Position numbers and translations under genes: made by a program. Source: Clostridiales bacterium UBA1446 (GTDB lineage: Bacteria > Bacillota > Clostridia > Oscillospirales > Oscillospiraceae). From it: a stretch of 7,117 bases of DNA. Location of the stretch: assembly GCA_002329245.1 (NCBI GenBank), contig DCTG01000002.1, forward strand, positions 14,325 to 21,441. Direction: 5' to 3'. Under the pieces are notes generated by a model. The model did no database searches, was not told the DNA's origin, and was given only the letters and a program-made list of their open reading frames with translations. Of the stretch, positions 6,612-7,117 are shown piece after piece; the first letter of the stretch is position 1, and every line of letters begins with the position of its first letter.

Positions 6612-6639
6612 AATATTCTACAATTTTTTGTAGAATATT
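6612..6639. promoter_or_regulatory. Perfect 12-bp-arm palindrome, candidate operator of the operon promoter
   Basis: The arms aatattctacaa (6612-6623) and ttgtagaatatt (6628-6639) are perfect inverted copies around a TTTT centre. It is not terminator-like, because no T run follows on either strand and it lies upstream of genes rather than after one. It overlaps the -35 region of the minus-strand operon promoter. The regulator is not identified; the TACA...TGTA core resembles operators of several winged-helix repressors, but the spacing does not fit the BlaI/CopY type. Confidence 0.55.
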
Positions 6640-6985
6640 CGAAATTAAAATTATATCTACCATAACTCGTGTTCTTTTTTCTGTAAACCCTGCGGCAGAA
6701 ACCTGAAGGAACGCCTTTTCGAAAACTCAATTTCATAATTATACAACAAGATATCCTCCCGCCATTTTTCCCGGCACAAGATGTTGATGATTCTGAGCTA
6801 TCTTGTCAATTCCATCGACCGGAAGTATATTGCATAAATTGATCCGGATACAAACGGTGCGATCCACCGCGCCGGCCGCTTTTTCATGAAACCGGATGAA
6901 AAATTCAATAAATTTATAACCCGGACTCCGATATAAGTTATTCTTATGAAGAGTTTGGTATTTTTCACTTTCCTTTCCTAAAAAC
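6640..6985. other. Divergent intergenic region, with one doubtful 82-codon minus-strand frame
   Basis: Apart from promoter elements at its two ends I see no certain gene. A minus-strand frame runs from a GTG at 6987 to a stop at 6739 (82 residues, including ...KFIEFFIRFHEKAAGAVDRTVCIRINL... in its middle). It has mixed, protein-like composition but no ribosome binding site before the GTG and no family I recognise. It would also overlap the alcohol dehydrogenase promoter. A small ataag/cttat hairpin lies at 6933-6947. The stretch could be a long leader or regulatory region, a gene remnant, or a small gene. Confidence 0.3.
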
Positions 6986-6991
6986 ACGCAT

Positions 6992-6997
6992 TATAAT
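6992..6997 (+). promoter_or_regulatory. Candidate -10 box for the alcohol dehydrogenase gene
   Basis: A perfect TATAAT lies 48 bases before the start codon, within the sequence gcattataatg. No convincing -35 hexamer sits 16-18 bases upstream (tttcct at 17). TTCACT, 4 of 6 matches, is 22 bases away. The promoter is thus probably weak or activator-dependent. Confidence 0.45.
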
Positions 6998-7030
6998 GAA
7001 TTGGGACGGGCTTCATTTAGAAAACTTATA

Positions 7031-7038
7031 AGAGGAGG
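7031..7038 (+). promoter_or_regulatory. Strong ribosome binding site of the alcohol dehydrogenase gene
   Basis: AGAGGAGG lies 7 bases before ATG 7046, close to the ideal Firmicutes arrangement, and fixes the start. Confidence 0.85.
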
Positions 7039-7045
7039 ATCATAC

Positions 7046-7117
7046 ATGTTGGAATTTCAGATGTATCAGAAGGCGAAGATGCTGTTCGGACAGGGAACCG
7101 TTAAGCAGGCGGGTGAA
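7046..7117 (+). CDS. Iron-containing alcohol dehydrogenase, N-terminal start (cut by window end)
   Basis: Only 24 codons are visible. They give a beginning typical of the group III iron-dependent alcohol dehydrogenases, with the pattern F-x-x-x-x-x-x-x-x-FGxGxVxxxGE (here KMLFGQGTVKQAGE). Such enzymes reduce aldehydes to alcohols with NAD(P)H in the cytoplasm; butanol and 1,3-propanediol dehydrogenases belong here. The metal-binding residues lie beyond the window, so substrate and cofactor cannot be told. A strong ribosome binding site supports the start. It is transcribed away from the three-gene operon, and the 508-base region between them is shared regulatory space. Confidence 0.75.
   Translation, partial: MLEFQMYQKAKMLFGQGTVKQAGE

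Noticed and set aside
6612..6639. Palindrome read as a transcription terminator or BlaI/CopY operator
   Set aside because: No T run follows on either strand and no gene ends nearby. The TACA/TGTA half-sites are 6 bases apart, wider than the BlaI/CopY spacing.
6764..6845. Sigma-54 (-24/-12) promoter for the alcohol dehydrogenase gene (cggcac...ttgat and cggaag...ttgca)
   Set aside because: In both cases the spacing between the GG and GC elements is off by one base, and the conserved bases are incomplete.
1..7117. CRISPR array, insertion sequence, tRNA or rRNA gene
   Set aside because: No regularly spaced repeats, transposase-like protein, or tRNA-like cloverleaf with CCA-type features was seen on either strand.

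Overview
The window looks like chromosomal DNA from a low-to-moderate GC Gram-positive anaerobe, most likely of the class Clostridia. This is inferred from three things: a two-cluster ferredoxin tail of the flavodoxin/ferredoxin (EFR1-like) type, strong AGGAGG-type ribosome binding sites, and the start of an iron-dependent alcohol dehydrogenase. No rRNA, tRNA, insertion sequence, prophage or CRISPR array was seen. Genus cannot be fixed from the sequence alone.

Layout. (1) 1-307, plus strand: the C-terminal end of a 2[4Fe-4S] ferredoxin-domain protein that begins before the window. (2) 308-567: an intergenic stretch between convergent genes, with one terminator-like hairpin facing each way. 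(3) 568-1461, minus strand: a LysR-type regulator. Its own promoter and a T-N11-A palindrome lie at 1545-1593, and no target gene is divergently adjacent. (4) 1579-1778: mostly empty, but with a terminator for the next operon. (5) 1779-6537, minus strand: a tight three-gene operon. In order of transcription it encodes a membrane isoprenylcysteine-methyltransferase-like protein, a GH3-family (auxin/jasmonate amido-synthetase-like) adenylating enzyme, and a large multi-pass membrane protein with GAF, degenerate GGDEF and intact HD-GYP domains. (6) 6538-7045: a divergent regulatory region of about 508 bases. It contains a perfect 12-bp-arm palindrome overlapping the -35 region of the operon promoter, and a separate promoter for the gene to the right. 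(7) 7046-7117, plus strand: the first 24 codons of an iron-containing alcohol dehydrogenase.

The most interesting part is the three-gene operon. A GH3 enzyme would activate a carboxylic acid as an acyl-adenylate and join it to an amine. A membrane methyltransferase of this fold methylates lipophilic substrates. The third protein looks like a membrane-anchored c-di-GMP phosphodiesterase with a large sensory N-terminus. Together they could form a cassette that makes a small lipophilic molecule and senses or couples it to c-di-GMP turnover. That link is inference; only the domain assignments and the operon structure are supported by the sequence. Two of the catalytic-looking domains are altered at key motifs: GGDEF reads SGKEF, and the GH3 phosphate-binding loop reads TTWEGG.
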